A stretch of 17,657 nucleotides of DNA from the NCBI GenBank assembly GCA_050946055.1, contig JBMNUB010000052.1:1-17657 (forward strand). Reading direction: 5' to 3'. The translations under genes were made by a program, and so were the position numbers. This document shows positions 1 to 8,226 of the stretch, piece after piece. Below the pieces are notes generated by a model. That model did no database searches and was not told the DNA's origin. It saw only the letters and a program-made list of their open reading frames with translations. This stretch comes from Fimadaptatus sp050946055. GTDB lineage: Bacteria; Bacillota; Clostridia; Christensenellales; Aristaeellaceae. The stretch's first letter is position 1. Each line of letters opens with the position of its first letter.

Positions 1-67
1 GCATGGGCATCGAAGACCGCGCACAAATTCCGCGCCGCAGCATAGGCTGTACAGAGGAGGTGCGCAT

Positions 68-583
68 ATGGACAATTACACGATGATACAAAACGCGGGC
101 AAGAGGCGGCCGGACATAGAGCGCGCAGGCTTTGCCACGCTCAGCCGCGCAGATCAGGCCGATCGCTGGGCGGCATGGCAGGCCAGTGCGGATATGCCGC
201 GCGCGGGGGCGGAAACTACATATACATATGACGCAATGGATGAATATGGGCAGGGCGATGCGTACACTGACGAGGCGCATGCCATGCGTGATGCGGAGCG
301 CAGAGCCGAAGCCCCCTCGCGCCGCGACGATGCATGGCGCGAGAGCGATGTCCGAAGTCAGCGCCAGATGAGCCGTGATGATGCGTGGCGCGATAGCGGC
401 ATTCGCGAGCAGCGTCCGATGAACCGCGACAATGCGTGGCGCGAGGACGATATCCGCGAACAGCGCCAGATGAGCCGTGACGATTATCGCGCCGCAGAAC
501 CGCCTGCGCCGCCCAAGCGCTCGTTTGCGCTGTACAACGGCATACTGGAGCGCCATGCGCAGGTGTTCGGCAAGCACATGTGA
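68..583 (+). CDS. hypothetical protein with 17-residue tandem repeats
   Basis: I do not recognise a family. The 171-residue product is highly charged, with no signal peptide or membrane segment, so it is probably cytoplasmic and largely disordered. Residues 86-136 are three tandem 17-residue repeats of the form RD(D/N)AWR-(6)-R-x-QR(Q/P)M(S/N), followed by a broken fourth copy (RDDY, 137-140). After a Pro/Ala linker (142-149), the C-terminus (about 150-171) is the only part that looks able to fold; it contains RSFALYNGILERHAQVFG. The start is well set: AGAGGAGG lies at 53-60, 7 nt before the ATG. No promoter was found in the 67 bases upstream, so it may be the last gene of an operon that begins outside the window. 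Clean codon use and the strong ribosome binding site argue that it is real; its function is unknown. Confidence 0.7.
   Translation: MDNYTMIQNAGKRRPDIERAGFATLSRADQADRWAAWQASADMPRAGAETTYTYDAMDEYGQGDAYTDEAHAMRDAERRAEAPSRRDDAWRESDVRSQRQMSRDDAWRDSGIREQRPMNRDNAWREDDIREQRQMSRDDYRAAEPPAPPKRSFALYNGILERHAQVFGKHM
323..475 (+). repeat. 3 x 51-bp in-frame tandem repeat
   Basis: Three consecutive 51-bp units start at 323, 374 and 425 inside the first gene. A 12-bp start of a fourth unit (to 487) follows. Each unit keeps the words GATGCGTGGCGCGA-like and CAGCGxCxGATGA; most differences are single bases. The unit length is a multiple of three, so unit gain or loss keeps the reading frame. Confidence 0.85.
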
Positions 584-626
584 CGCATCATAATCGGAGT
601 GCGCGCCTGATGTCGCATGGCATGAG

Positions 627-660
627 CAAAAAGCGCCGCAAAGCGATATGCTTTGCGGCG
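627..660 (-). terminator. rho-independent terminator of dus
   Basis: A perfect 11-bp stem (634-644 with 650-660) closes a 5-nt loop GATAT. On the minus strand it is followed by CTTTTTG (A-run at 628-632 on the plus strand). The plus strand has no T-run after the stem, so it serves the minus-strand dus transcript, about 160 nt past its stop codon. Confidence 0.8.
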
Positions 661-821
661 ATGCTGCGCCAATGCATGGCAATATGCCAAATGGTCATGA
701 CCATGAATGCGACAGGCTGAACGCTGTGATTCGCCCATGCACGGCAATATCCCCAATGCTCATAGGCTAACAGAATGCCTACCCGCTGCCGCGCTTCGCC
801 CATTTGCGGCTAAGCGCCCTG

Positions 822-1817
822 TCACAGCCCCAGCAGGTATTCCTCCAGCCGCGCGTCTATCTTCTGCGGGTCGGTCATGGTCAGCAGCTCGGCGCGCACC
901 TGCGCACTGCCGCGCAGTCCGTGCAGATACCACGCTATGTGCTTGCGCATCTCGCGCACGGCCACGGCCTCGCCGCGCCATGCGGTCAGCATGTCGGTGT
1001 GGCGGCGCATGGTCTCCAGTATCAGCGCGGGCGAGGGGAGCGAGTATGGCTCGGGCGAGAGCGCGCGGCGCATGCGGTCGAATATGAAGGGATCGCCCTG
1101 CGCGCCGCGCCCTATGGCTATGGCGTCGCAGCCGGTCTCCTCCAGCATGCGCCTTGCATCGTCGGGGGTCACTATGTCGCCGTTGCCTATCACGGGTATG
1201 CTTAAGGCCTGCTTAACTCGGCGTATCACGCTCCAGTCGGCGTGGCCGGAGTAGTATTGCTCGCGCGTGCGCGCGTGTACGCATATGGCCGCCGCGCCGC
1301 TCTGCTCAGCCATGCACGCCAGCTCTACTGCGTTTATCGAATCGTCGTCCCAGCCGGAGCGCATCTTGACGGTCAGCGGTATGTCTATCGCCTGTGCGGT
1401 CTGGCGCACTATCTCTGAGGCCAGATGTGGCGTGCGCATAAGCGCCGAACCCTCGCCGTTGCCCGTGACCTTGGGCATGGGACAGCCCATGTTTATGTCG
1501 ATGTAGGCGCAGCCGCGCGCGGCAAACTCCTGTGCGGCGCGCGCCATGAGTTCGGGCTCGCTGCCAAAGAGCTGTATGCCCACGGTCTCGCCGGGCGCTA
1601 TGGTGTAGAGCGCGCGCACGTTGTCGTTGGGCTTGCGGTTGAGCAGGAAGCCCTTGGCGCTTATCATCTCGCTCACGGCGAAGTCAGCGCCCATCTCCCG
1701 GCACAGCAGCCGGAAGGGAAGGTCGGTCACGCCCGCCATGGGGGCAAGACCTACGCGCGGCCTCTGACCTTGGCAGAACAGCTCGCGCGCTCTCATAAGT
1801 ATATCGCTGTGTGACAT
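822..1817 (-). CDS. dus: tRNA-dihydrouridine synthase
   Basis: FMN-dependent enzyme that reduces specific uridines in the D-loop of tRNA to dihydrouridine using NADPH; cytoplasmic. The 331-residue product is of normal family length. Visible motifs are APMAGVTDLPFR (25-36, FMN site), DINMGCPMPKV (107-117) with the catalytic Cys112, Lys151 in KMRSGW, His181 in CVHARTREQYYSG, GNGDI (211-215) and AIGRGAQGDPF (234-244) for the FMN phosphate. The C-terminal helical domain carries MRKHIAWYLHG (290-300). The frame stays open to an ATG at 2015, but I chose the ATG at 1817: GAGGAAA sits at the right distance, family homology starts just after it, and the upstream extension looks like ordinary leader sequence. 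The gene stands alone, divergent from the large propeller protein, with its own promoter and terminator. I cannot assign a B. subtilis-type Dus1/Dus2 subgroup. Confidence 0.95.
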   Translation of the reverse strand: MSHSDILMRARELFCQGQRPRVGLAPMAGVTDLPFRLLCREMGADFAVSEMISAKGFLLNRKPNDNVRALYTIAPGETVGIQLFGSEPELMARAAQEFAARGCAYIDINMGCPMPKVTGNGEGSALMRTPHLASEIVRQTAQAIDIPLTVKMRSGWDDDSINAVELACMAEQSGAAAICVHARTREQYYSGHADWSVIRRVKQALSIPVIGNGDIVTPDDARRMLEETGCDAIAIGRGAQGDPFIFDRMRRALSPEPYSLPSPALILETMRRHTDMLTAWRGEAVAVREMRKHIAWYLHGLRGSAQVRAELLTMTDPQKIDARLEEYLLGL

Positions 1818-2062
1818 ATCATTTCCTCGCGTGATCGTTTGCCCGACGGTCGAGTGCGGACTCGTGCCTTGCAATGTGATGGACGAGCCAGACGGCCCAT
1901 GCCGGTATGACATATGCATGGGATGTAATGCGGCCATGCTGCGCGCAAAAGCGTTGTGCGCAGCTGCGACATAACTGCGCGCCCGATAACAGCGGCATGA
2001 ATAAAGGCGCTGCATGCCCCAATCGGGCTGTTTCGGGCGCGCTTTCGACAGTCGGTATCATT

Positions 2063-2092
2063 ATTGTACCTTTGCGCGCATGCGGCTGTCAA
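2063..2092 (-). promoter_or_regulatory. sigma-A promoter of dus
   Basis: On the minus strand TTGACA (2087-2092), an 18-nt spacer and TACAAT (2063-2068): a perfect -35 and a 5/6 -10. Predicted start of transcription is near 2056, which gives dus a leader of about 240 nt. No riboswitch class was recognised in that leader. Confidence 0.7.
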
Positions 2093-2133
2093 GCGGCGCA
2101 TTTTTGATATTTTTGGCACATTGCACCGCGCTA

Positions 2134-2162
2134 TTGCGCCATGTGCGAAAATGTGCTATAAT
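2134..2162 (+). promoter_or_regulatory. sigma-A promoter with extended -10
   Basis: TTGCGC (2134-2139), a 17-nt spacer and TATAAT (2157-2162), with TGC directly before the -10 (extended -10 TGn). The weak -35 is offset by the perfect extended -10. It lies 85 bp before the ATG of the large propeller protein and is divergent from the dus promoter. Confidence 0.8.
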
Positions 2163-2247
2163 ACGATAGACTTGTCATACACATATGTATGTATATCAAG
2201 ATAACTTCACAGGCGTATAGCCATGTGATAGATGGGCGGGATGAAAG

Positions 2248-5200
2248 ATGGCCAAGAAGCAGGGCTATGGCAGATCTGCCAGCGTGCCTACCGGCGACTA
2301 TCGGGGGTATAAGCGCGCCATTGAGGAAAGGCGCAGGCAAATGGGCATGATAGAGGAAGATGAGCCCGGCTATGACGATATGCGCCGCTACGGCGGCGCG
2401 GACGGCGCTGAGCTTGATGCGCAGGACATGAGTGAGGCAAGCGCCATGCCGGTTGACGGAGAACTCAGCGAAGCGCTGGGACTGGACGATGCGGCGGATA
2501 TGGGCAACGAGGATGAGGATTCCATGCCCGCGCCGCGCCGCCGCGCCCGCGCGTATCGCTCGGGTCAGGAGCCGCCGCGCGGTGAGGATATGGGCGATGA
2601 GCCGGAGTATCAGCAGGAGCCTGAGCGCTCCGCGCGCCGCGAGCCGCGCCCGCAGCGCGACAGGCATGCCGCGCGCACACATGAGGACGAGCCTGAGCGC
2701 CCCGCGCGCCCGTCCCGCGCCGCGCACAAGCCGCAGCAGCGCGATGCCTCGTCGCAGGAGAGCGACGATCTGGAGGACTATCGCGGCGACGACACCGCGT
2801 ACAGCGACGATGTGTACGAGCCGTATGAGTATGAGGACGATATTGACGGCGATTACGAGGAGGAAGGCAGCGCCACCGAGTGGGCCGACGGCATAAAGCG
2901 CGCCCTTGACAAGGGCAAGGCGGGCTTTAAGGCGCTCAAGGCCAAGGCCGGCAAGGGCGGCGGCAAGAAGCACCCGCCCGCCAAGAAGAAGCGCCGCCCG
3001 CAGCAGCGCCGCACCGAGCCGGAGCGCGCGCAGCGTGCTGCCGATGAGCTCCCGCAGATAGACCTTACGGAGCTTGAGGAGCTGGAAGCGCCGCAGGAGC
3101 AGATGCAGCAGGAGCCGGCGCGCCGCATAAACGTCGATCTCAGCGAGTATCAGTCCGTGTCGGACGAGCTGGAGCAGATAGAGGAGGAGCAGCGCCCGGT
3201 GTCGCGCCGCGAGCGCCGCATGCTTCAGGAGCGCCAGACCGACGCGGCGGACGAGCTCCCGGCGGTCAACATAGTCAGCCGCAAGGCCATGCGCGCCCAG
3301 CAGGAGGAAGCCGCGCAGGAACAGGCCGCTCAGCAGCAGGCTGAGCAGCAGGCCGGGCAAGAGCAGCTCGACATGGAGCAGGCCCGGAATGAGCAGGCCG
3401 CGGGCGAGCAGCTTCCCACCGGGCCTGAGCAGCAGCCTGCGGAGGAATATGACGCGCAGCCCGTGCAGCAGGATGAGTATCAGCCTGAGCAGCCCGAGGG
3501 CGGCATGATGTTCGGCATACAGGGTCGCCAGCACGTGATGCAGCCCGAGCCCATGGGCGACACGGGTACATGGGGCGTGCCGGAGTTCGCCGAAGCGCCG
3601 CAGGAGGAGCAGGCAGAGCCTGCGCCCGAGCAGCCGCAGCCCGAACAGGACGATGATGATGAACCGTCGGGCAAGGGTCGCTCCAAGAAGGAGCGCCGTG
3701 GACGCAAGGCCAAGAACCACGCGCGCCGCCGTGACTATGACCTAGAGGATGACGATGATGACGATGCGCAGTCCGCTGCGCCCGTGTCCGACCAGACCGC
3801 GCTGTACACCAGGCGTCCGTCCGCGCCCATGTATCTGGGCGACGATGATGATGAGCCCGAGGACGATATGGCGCGCGCTGCGGCGTACGCGGATGACGAT
3901 GCGGGAGAGGAGCGCGGCTTCATAGCGCCCGACAACGACTTCTCCGAGGATCCCTACATAGGAGGCATGTACGGCGACAATCGCCGCGAGGACGATGATG
4001 AGGACTATGGCGAGGAGGATTACGGCGAGGAAGATGAGCGCGAGAGCCACGGCGGATGCCTCAAGGCGTTCACGACGGTACTTGTGATACTGCTGGTGGC
4101 GTTTGGCGCGGTGTGGGCGCTGGACTACTTCGGCGTGATAAACGTGCGCAATATAGTCAGCGACATAACTGCCAATTCCATATTCGATCCGCTGCGCGGC
4201 AATATCCTGCCCGCGGCCACTCAGGGCGCACCGGCAAGCTCCGATGCTCCTGACAGCGTACCCACCATACAGCCCGCCGAGTCGGGCGCAACCGCGATTC
4301 CCAACATAACAGACGGCCAGCCCGCCGCGCCTACGAGCGCGGCAGGTCAGCCGGATATGACCGCTTCGCCTGAGACTGGTTCTCAGGCGAATGCTTTGTC
4401 GGCGGGCGCTGAGGCCGCGCCCACCGATGCGCCCACCGCTCAGCCCACGCCCGGCATATTCACGCTGAACGCTCAGCCCATAGAAGCGGCGCGCCCGGAC
4501 AGCGATGCGTTCGATCTGGAATACGGCGTGTACGTGGACTACGAGCGCGACCGCGAGTACAGCCGCCCCGAGCCGATATCGTTCGGACTGGGCAGGGATT
4601 ACACCAATCTCGAGGGCGTTGTGACCTTCCGAGGCAACAACTTCCGCGAAAACGCCGCTTATGGCACGGCTTCGCTTGAGCAGAAGAAGTTCGAAGTGAT
4701 TTGGAAGAACAAGATAGGCTCGATAGACAGCGGCTATGCGGTGTGGTCGGGCGTGGGCTGGAACGGCCAGCCGGTCATGGTCCACTGGTCGGACGAGATG
4801 CGCCAGATGATGAACATACGCGACGAGTTCAAGCAGGACAGCGAGCTGGTCGAGGTCATATACGGCACGCTGGACGGCAACATATACTTCCTCGACTCGC
4901 GCACCGGCGATTACACCCGCGACCCAATCGAACTGGGCTTTCCGATGAAGGGCAGCGTGTCGATAGACCCGCGCGGCTATCCGCTTCTGTACGTCGGCCA
5001 GGGCATATCCAAGGCCAATGGCCGCACGGGCTCAATAGGCTGGCGCGTGTACAACCTGCTCAATCAGGAGCACATGTACCTGCTCAACGGCCACGACGAG
5101 CTGCGCTTCCGCACGCATGGATCGTTTGACGGCGTGTGCCTGCTCGATGCCGAGACCGATACCATAATAGAGGGCGCGGAAAACGGCATATTCTACACCA

Positions 5201-5982
5201 TAAAGCTGAACACCAACTTCGATTGGAACGCGCAGACCATATCGATTGACCCCATGGTCACGCTGTACAGGTATAAGTCGCGCCTGTCGCGCGCGATAGG
5301 CGACGAGGGGCTGGGCATAGAGAACTCGGTGGCGGCGTTTGGCCAGTATGCCTATTTCATAGACAACTCAGGGCTGCTGACCTGCATAGACCTCAACACT
5401 ATGACCCCTGCATGGCTGTTCGACGTGGGCGACGACACCGATGCCTCCATATCGCTGGAGCAGCTCGAGGACGGCAGCGTGATGCTCTACACCATAAACG
5501 AGGTGGACAAGCAGGGCAAGCGCGGCGATTGCACCATGCGCAAGATAAATGCGCTGACCGGCGAGCAGCAGTGGAGCTACTCGGTCGAGTGCAAGTCGGA
5601 CGGCTCCAACGGCGGCGGCGGCTTTGCCTCTCCCGCGATGGGCAAGAACTCGCTGTCGAACATAGTCTACTTCAACGCCGCGCGCACCGATGGCGGCGGC
5701 ACGCTGTACGCCTTTGACAAGGCCAGCGGCGAGATAATCTGGAAAAAGACCACGGGCCGCTATTCGTGGTCGTCGCCCGTGCTGGTGTACAACGAGGCGG
5801 GCGAGGGCGTGGTCGTGCTGGGCAACTCGGGCGGCGTGCTGCGCATGTACGACGGCCTGACCGGCGAGGTCTACGACGAGATAGAAATCGACGGCAACAT
5901 GGAGGGCAGCCCTGCCGTGTACGACGACACTCTGGTCATAGGCACGCGCGACTGCAAGATATACGGCATAAAGATACTGTAA
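2248..5982 (+). CDS. large membrane-anchored PQQ-like beta-propeller protein with disordered N-terminal half
   Basis: Product of 1244 residues. Residues 1-600 are disordered and highly charged: acidic runs (for example DDDD near 468 and a six-Asp run near 502), basic patches (217-255, ending AKKKRRPQQRR; 475-495), and a Gln/Glu/Ala-rich stretch about 350-430 that may form coiled coil. One membrane helix follows (about 608-626, TTVLVILLVAFGAVWALDYF), then a Pro/Ala/Thr/Ser linker (about 655-745), then a beta-propeller (about 752-1244). The propeller has repeated PQQ-like strands such as GTLYAFDKASGEIIWKK and VLRMYDGLTGEVYDE, and opens with VVTFRGNNFREN. By the positive-inside rule the charged half is cytoplasmic and the propeller outside. 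An in-frame TGA at 2242-2244 excludes an earlier start; the ribosome binding site (GGGCGGGA) is weak. Function unknown: a scaffold or a sensor of the cell surface is possible, and nothing shows that it binds PQQ. Confidence 0.9.
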   Translation: MAKKQGYGRSASVPTGDYRGYKRAIEERRRQMGMIEEDEPGYDDMRRYGGADGAELDAQDMSEASAMPVDGELSEALGLDDAADMGNEDEDSMPAPRRRARAYRSGQEPPRGEDMGDEPEYQQEPERSARREPRPQRDRHAARTHEDEPERPARPSRAAHKPQQRDASSQESDDLEDYRGDDTAYSDDVYEPYEYEDDIDGDYEEEGSATEWADGIKRALDKGKAGFKALKAKAGKGGGKKHPPAKKKRRPQQRRTEPERAQRAADELPQIDLTELEELEAPQEQMQQEPARRINVDLSEYQSVSDELEQIEEEQRPVSRRERRMLQERQTDAADELPAVNIVSRKAMRAQQEEAAQEQAAQQQAEQQAGQEQLDMEQARNEQAAGEQLPTGPEQQPAEEYDAQPVQQDEYQPEQPEGGMMFGIQGRQHVMQPEPMGDTGTWGVPEFAEAPQEEQAEPAPEQPQPEQDDDDEPSGKGRSKKERRGRKAKNHARRRDYDLEDDDDDDAQSAAPVSDQTALYTRRPSAPMYLGDDDDEPEDDMARAAAYADDDAGEERGFIAPDNDFSEDPYIGGMYGDNRREDDDEDYGEEDYGEEDERESHGGCLKAFTTVLVILLVAFGAVWALDYFGVINVRNIVSDITANSIFDPLRGNILPAATQGAPASSDAPDSVPTIQPAESGATAIPNITDGQPAAPTSAAGQPDMTASPETGSQANALSAGAEAAPTDAPTAQPTPGIFTLNAQPIEAARPDSDAFDLEYGVYVDYERDREYSRPEPISFGLGRDYTNLEGVVTFRGNNFRENAAYGTASLEQKKFEVIWKNKIGSIDSGYAVWSGVGWNGQPVMVHWSDEMRQMMNIRDEFKQDSELVEVIYGTLDGNIYFLDSRTGDYTRDPIELGFPMKGSVSIDPRGYPLLYVGQGISKANGRTGSIGWRVYNLLNQEHMYLLNGHDELRFRTHGSFDGVCLLDAETDTIIEGAENGIFYTIKLNTNFDWNAQTISIDPMVTLYRYKSRLSRAIGDEGLGIENSVAAFGQYAYFIDNSGLLTCIDLNTMTPAWLFDVGDDTDASISLEQLEDGSVMLYTINEVDKQGKRGDCTMRKINALTGEQQWSYSVECKSDGSNGGGGFASPAMGKNSLSNIVYFNAARTDGGGTLYAFDKASGEIIWKKTTGRYSWSSPVLVYNEAGEGVVVLGNSGGVLRMYDGLTGEVYDEIEIDGNMEGSPAVYDDTLVIGTRDCKIYGIKIL

Positions 5983-6024
5983 TACAGTTGAACACGGGCA
6001 TGCGGCGGCATGCCGCGTCCATGC

Positions 6025-6068
6025 AAAGGGCGGCGGACTTATCTGCGGATAGGGTTCGCCGCCCTTTT
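6025..6068 (+). terminator. rho-independent terminator after the propeller gene
   Basis: An 11-bp perfect stem AAAGGGCGGCG (6025-6035) pairs with 6057-6067. Its 21-nt loop carries a small TATC/GATA inner stem. The descending arm ends in CCCTTTT. It lies 43 bp past the stop codon. Confidence 0.85.
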
Positions 6069-6676
6069 GCGCTATTTATGCATGACGGCGTGTTTTTGAC
6101 TATTTACAGGATGTAGAAAGGTTTAGAAGCAAATGCAGCAATTTCAGCGAGGAATTAATGCTTAAAAAATGCAAGCCGTAAATTCATGATAGCTCCTCTC
6201 ATGGCAAAACCATGATGTGTTTTAGCGCGTTAATCCCACATAACCCAGCGTATAGCCATTTTGTGACAATGTGCAAATGTGGATGCGCCGATTGACATGA
6301 GCGCTGGCTTGTGTGTTGGCTTGGGTGATGACAATGGGGGCATGGGGCTTTGCGGGATTATGATTGCAATATGCGTCGGCTGCGCGCTGTCATGCTCATA
6401 GGTCTGCGCGCGCAGATGCGTATGTTTCGACTTGTGCATGTCAGCCTGTTCATAGAACGCGCCATCATGCGCATGCCGATATGCCTGCAATGCTAATGAA
6501 CACGCACATTGCAGGCGCGCATCTTGCCGCATGGCACAGGCCGCTGATGTTATGATTTGCGCGCAAAAGCGCGGCGCGATATGCCATTTGCGCGGATTAT
6601 CCGCGCTCATACAATGCCTGACAGGACTTTTTGGATGCTTACTGGTCATTTAAGCGCCGTTTAAGTAAAATCCGGG
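6069..6676. other. gene-free stretch, about 600 bp
   Basis: No supportable gene. The part from 6117 to 6250 is AT-richer than its surroundings. Two hairpins are visible: TCATGG/CCATGA (6199-6215, loop CAAAA, followed by TGTGTTTT), which could be a weak plus-strand terminator, and a perfect 10-bp stem GCCTGCAATG (6483-6492) with 6507-6516 and a 14-nt loop, with no T-run. The open frames here have the His/Met/Cys-rich look of random translation of CATG-rich DNA. Confidence 0.5.
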
Positions 6677-6705
6677 TTGCAAAATGTGCCGGTTAGTGGC
6701 ATAAT
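6677..6705 (+). promoter_or_regulatory. sigma-A promoter of glpK
   Basis: TTGCAA (6677-6682), a 17-nt spacer and CATAAT (6700-6705). A second overlapping -10-like word GATAAT lies at 6706-6711. Transcription would start near 6712, leaving a leader of about 27 nt. No catabolite-repression (cre) operator was recognised. Confidence 0.65.
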
Positions 6706-6723
6706 GATAATGTTAAGACACAA

Positions 6724-6730
6724 AGGGGAG
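6724..6730 (+). promoter_or_regulatory. ribosome binding site that decides the glpK start
   Basis: AGGGGAG (6724-6730) touches the GTG at 6730, which is too close to serve it, but lies 8 nt before the in-frame TTG at 6739. It therefore supports the TTG start. Confidence 0.75.
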
Positions 6731-6738
6731 TGAAGGGC

Positions 6739-8226
6739 TTGAAGTATATTGTGGCGCTGGATCAGGGCACGACCAGCTCGCGTGCGGTCGTGTTCGACGA
6801 GCTGGGCAATCCCGTGGCCTCGCATGGCATAGAGTTCAAACAGATATACCCCAGTGCAGGCTGGGTGGAACACGATCCCAATGACATACTTGACAGTCAG
6901 GTGTCCGCGCTCAGGCTGGCCGTGGAAAAGAGCGGCGTGCCGGTGAGCCAGATAGCCGCGATAGGCATAACCAACCAGCGCGAGACCACGCTGGTCTGGG
7001 ACAGGCACACGGGTAAGCCGGTGTACAACGCCATAGTATGGCAGTGCCGCCGCACTTCCCATCTGGTAGAGCGCTTAAAGCGCGATGGACTGGGCAACAC
7101 CATCCGCGAAAAGACAGGCCTGCTTCCCGACGCATACTTCTCCGGCACTAAGGTGCAGTGGATACTGGACAACGTGCCGGGCGCGCGCGAGCGTGCCATG
7201 CGCGGAGAGCTGTGCTTCGGCACGGTGGATTCGTTTCTGGCATGGCACCTGACCGGCGGCAAGGCGCATGTGACCGATGCCACCAATGCCGGGCGCACAA
7301 TGCTCTTTAACATACACACCCAGAGCTGGGACGAAATGCTGCTGCGCGCGCTGGATATACCCGCCTCGATGATGCCCGAGGTGTGCGATTCCTCGGCGGT
7401 CATAGGCACGCTGCGCAAGGATATACTGGGCGTGGAGATACCCATAGCCGCGCTGATAGGCGATCAGTCGGCGGCGCTGTTCGGTCAGGGCTGCTTTGGC
7501 GCGGGCATGATGAAGAACACCTACGGCACGGGCTGCTTCCTGCTCATGAACACGGGCAAGACCCCGGTGCGCTCCAGCAACAACCTGCTGACCACGCTGG
7601 CATGGCGCATAAATGGCCAGCCGTATTACGCGCTGGAGGGCTCAGTGTTCGTGGCGGGCGCGGTTGTGCAGTGGCTGCGCGACGAGATGAAGCTGGTGTC
7701 CTCCGCCGCCGAGACCGATCAGGTGGCGCAGTCCATACCCGACAATGGCGGCGTGTACCTCGTGCCTGCGTTCACCGGGCTGGGCGCGCCGTATTGGGAC
7801 ATGTATGGCAGAGGCACTGTGGTCGGGCTTACGCGCGGCACGGGCAGGGCGCACTTTGTGCGCGCGGCGCTGGAGTCGATAGCGTATCAGACTCGCGACG
7901 TGGTTGACGCGATGAAGCGCGATGCCGACCTCATACCCGAGGTAATCCGCGTAGACGGAGGCGCGAGCGCCAACAACTTCCTCATGCAGTTCCAGGCCGA
8001 CATACTCGGCACGCGCGTGCTGCGCCCTGCGGTCATAGAGACCACGGCGCTGGGCGCGGCCATGATGGCGGGTCTGGCGGTGGGACTGTTTGAACAGAAG
8101 CAGCTCAATTCGCTCTGGCATGCCGACCGCGAGTTCCGTCCCATGATGGACGGCGTGGCGCGGCTAAAGCTCTATCAGGGCTGGCAGCGCGCGGTGGAGC
8201 GCGCTAGAGGCTGGATAGAGGAGTGA
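6739..8226 (+). CDS. glpK: glycerol kinase
   Basis: FGGY-family kinase that phosphorylates glycerol to sn-glycerol 3-phosphate with ATP; cytoplasmic. With the TTG start it has 495 residues, the usual length, and begins MKYIVALDQGTTSSR as glycerol kinases do; GTG at 6730 is the alternative. Motifs: DQGTTSSR phosphate loop (8-15), GWVEHDP (41-47), GITNQRETT (76-84), the catalytic Asp in GDQSAALFGQG (about 241-251), KNTYGTGCFLL, and VDGGASANNFLMQFQADI near 400. The usual Firmicutes PTS phosphorylation histidine (YHFFG-type motif near residue 230) is not present: the aligned segment is RKDILG with Asp228. No glpF, glpD or regulator is adjacent, and no terminator was seen after the stop codon. 22 of 25 Ile codons are ATA. 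Confidence 0.97.
   Translation: MKYIVALDQGTTSSRAVVFDELGNPVASHGIEFKQIYPSAGWVEHDPNDILDSQVSALRLAVEKSGVPVSQIAAIGITNQRETTLVWDRHTGKPVYNAIVWQCRRTSHLVERLKRDGLGNTIREKTGLLPDAYFSGTKVQWILDNVPGARERAMRGELCFGTVDSFLAWHLTGGKAHVTDATNAGRTMLFNIHTQSWDEMLLRALDIPASMMPEVCDSSAVIGTLRKDILGVEIPIAALIGDQSAALFGQGCFGAGMMKNTYGTGCFLLMNTGKTPVRSSNNLLTTLAWRINGQPYYALEGSVFVAGAVVQWLRDEMKLVSSAAETDQVAQSIPDNGGVYLVPAFTGLGAPYWDMYGRGTVVGLTRGTGRAHFVRAALESIAYQTRDVVDAMKRDADLIPEVIRVDGGASANNFLMQFQADILGTRVLRPAVIETTALGAAMMAGLAVGLFEQKQLNSLWHADREFRPMMDGVARLKLYQGWQRAVERARGWIEE

Noticed and set aside
3..86. Possible tail of an upstream gene (frame 1 ends with TAG at 43-45; frame 3 ends with TGA at 84-86)
   Set aside because: Too short to judge which frame, if any, is coding; not annotated.
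1818..2015. N-terminal extension of dus to the ATG at 2015
   Set aside because: The ATG at 1817 has a proper ribosome binding site and matches the family start; the extension has no homology-like features.
2131..3720. 529-residue minus-strand open frame opposite the propeller gene
   Set aside because: It is antisense to a well-supported gene, is almost only Leu/Arg/Ala/His, and has no ribosome binding site; it results from the codon bias of the sense strand.
6230..6649. 139-residue minus-strand frame in the gap before glpK
   Set aside because: His/Met/Cys/Ala-rich composition typical of random translation here, no codon bias like the real genes, no ribosome binding site.
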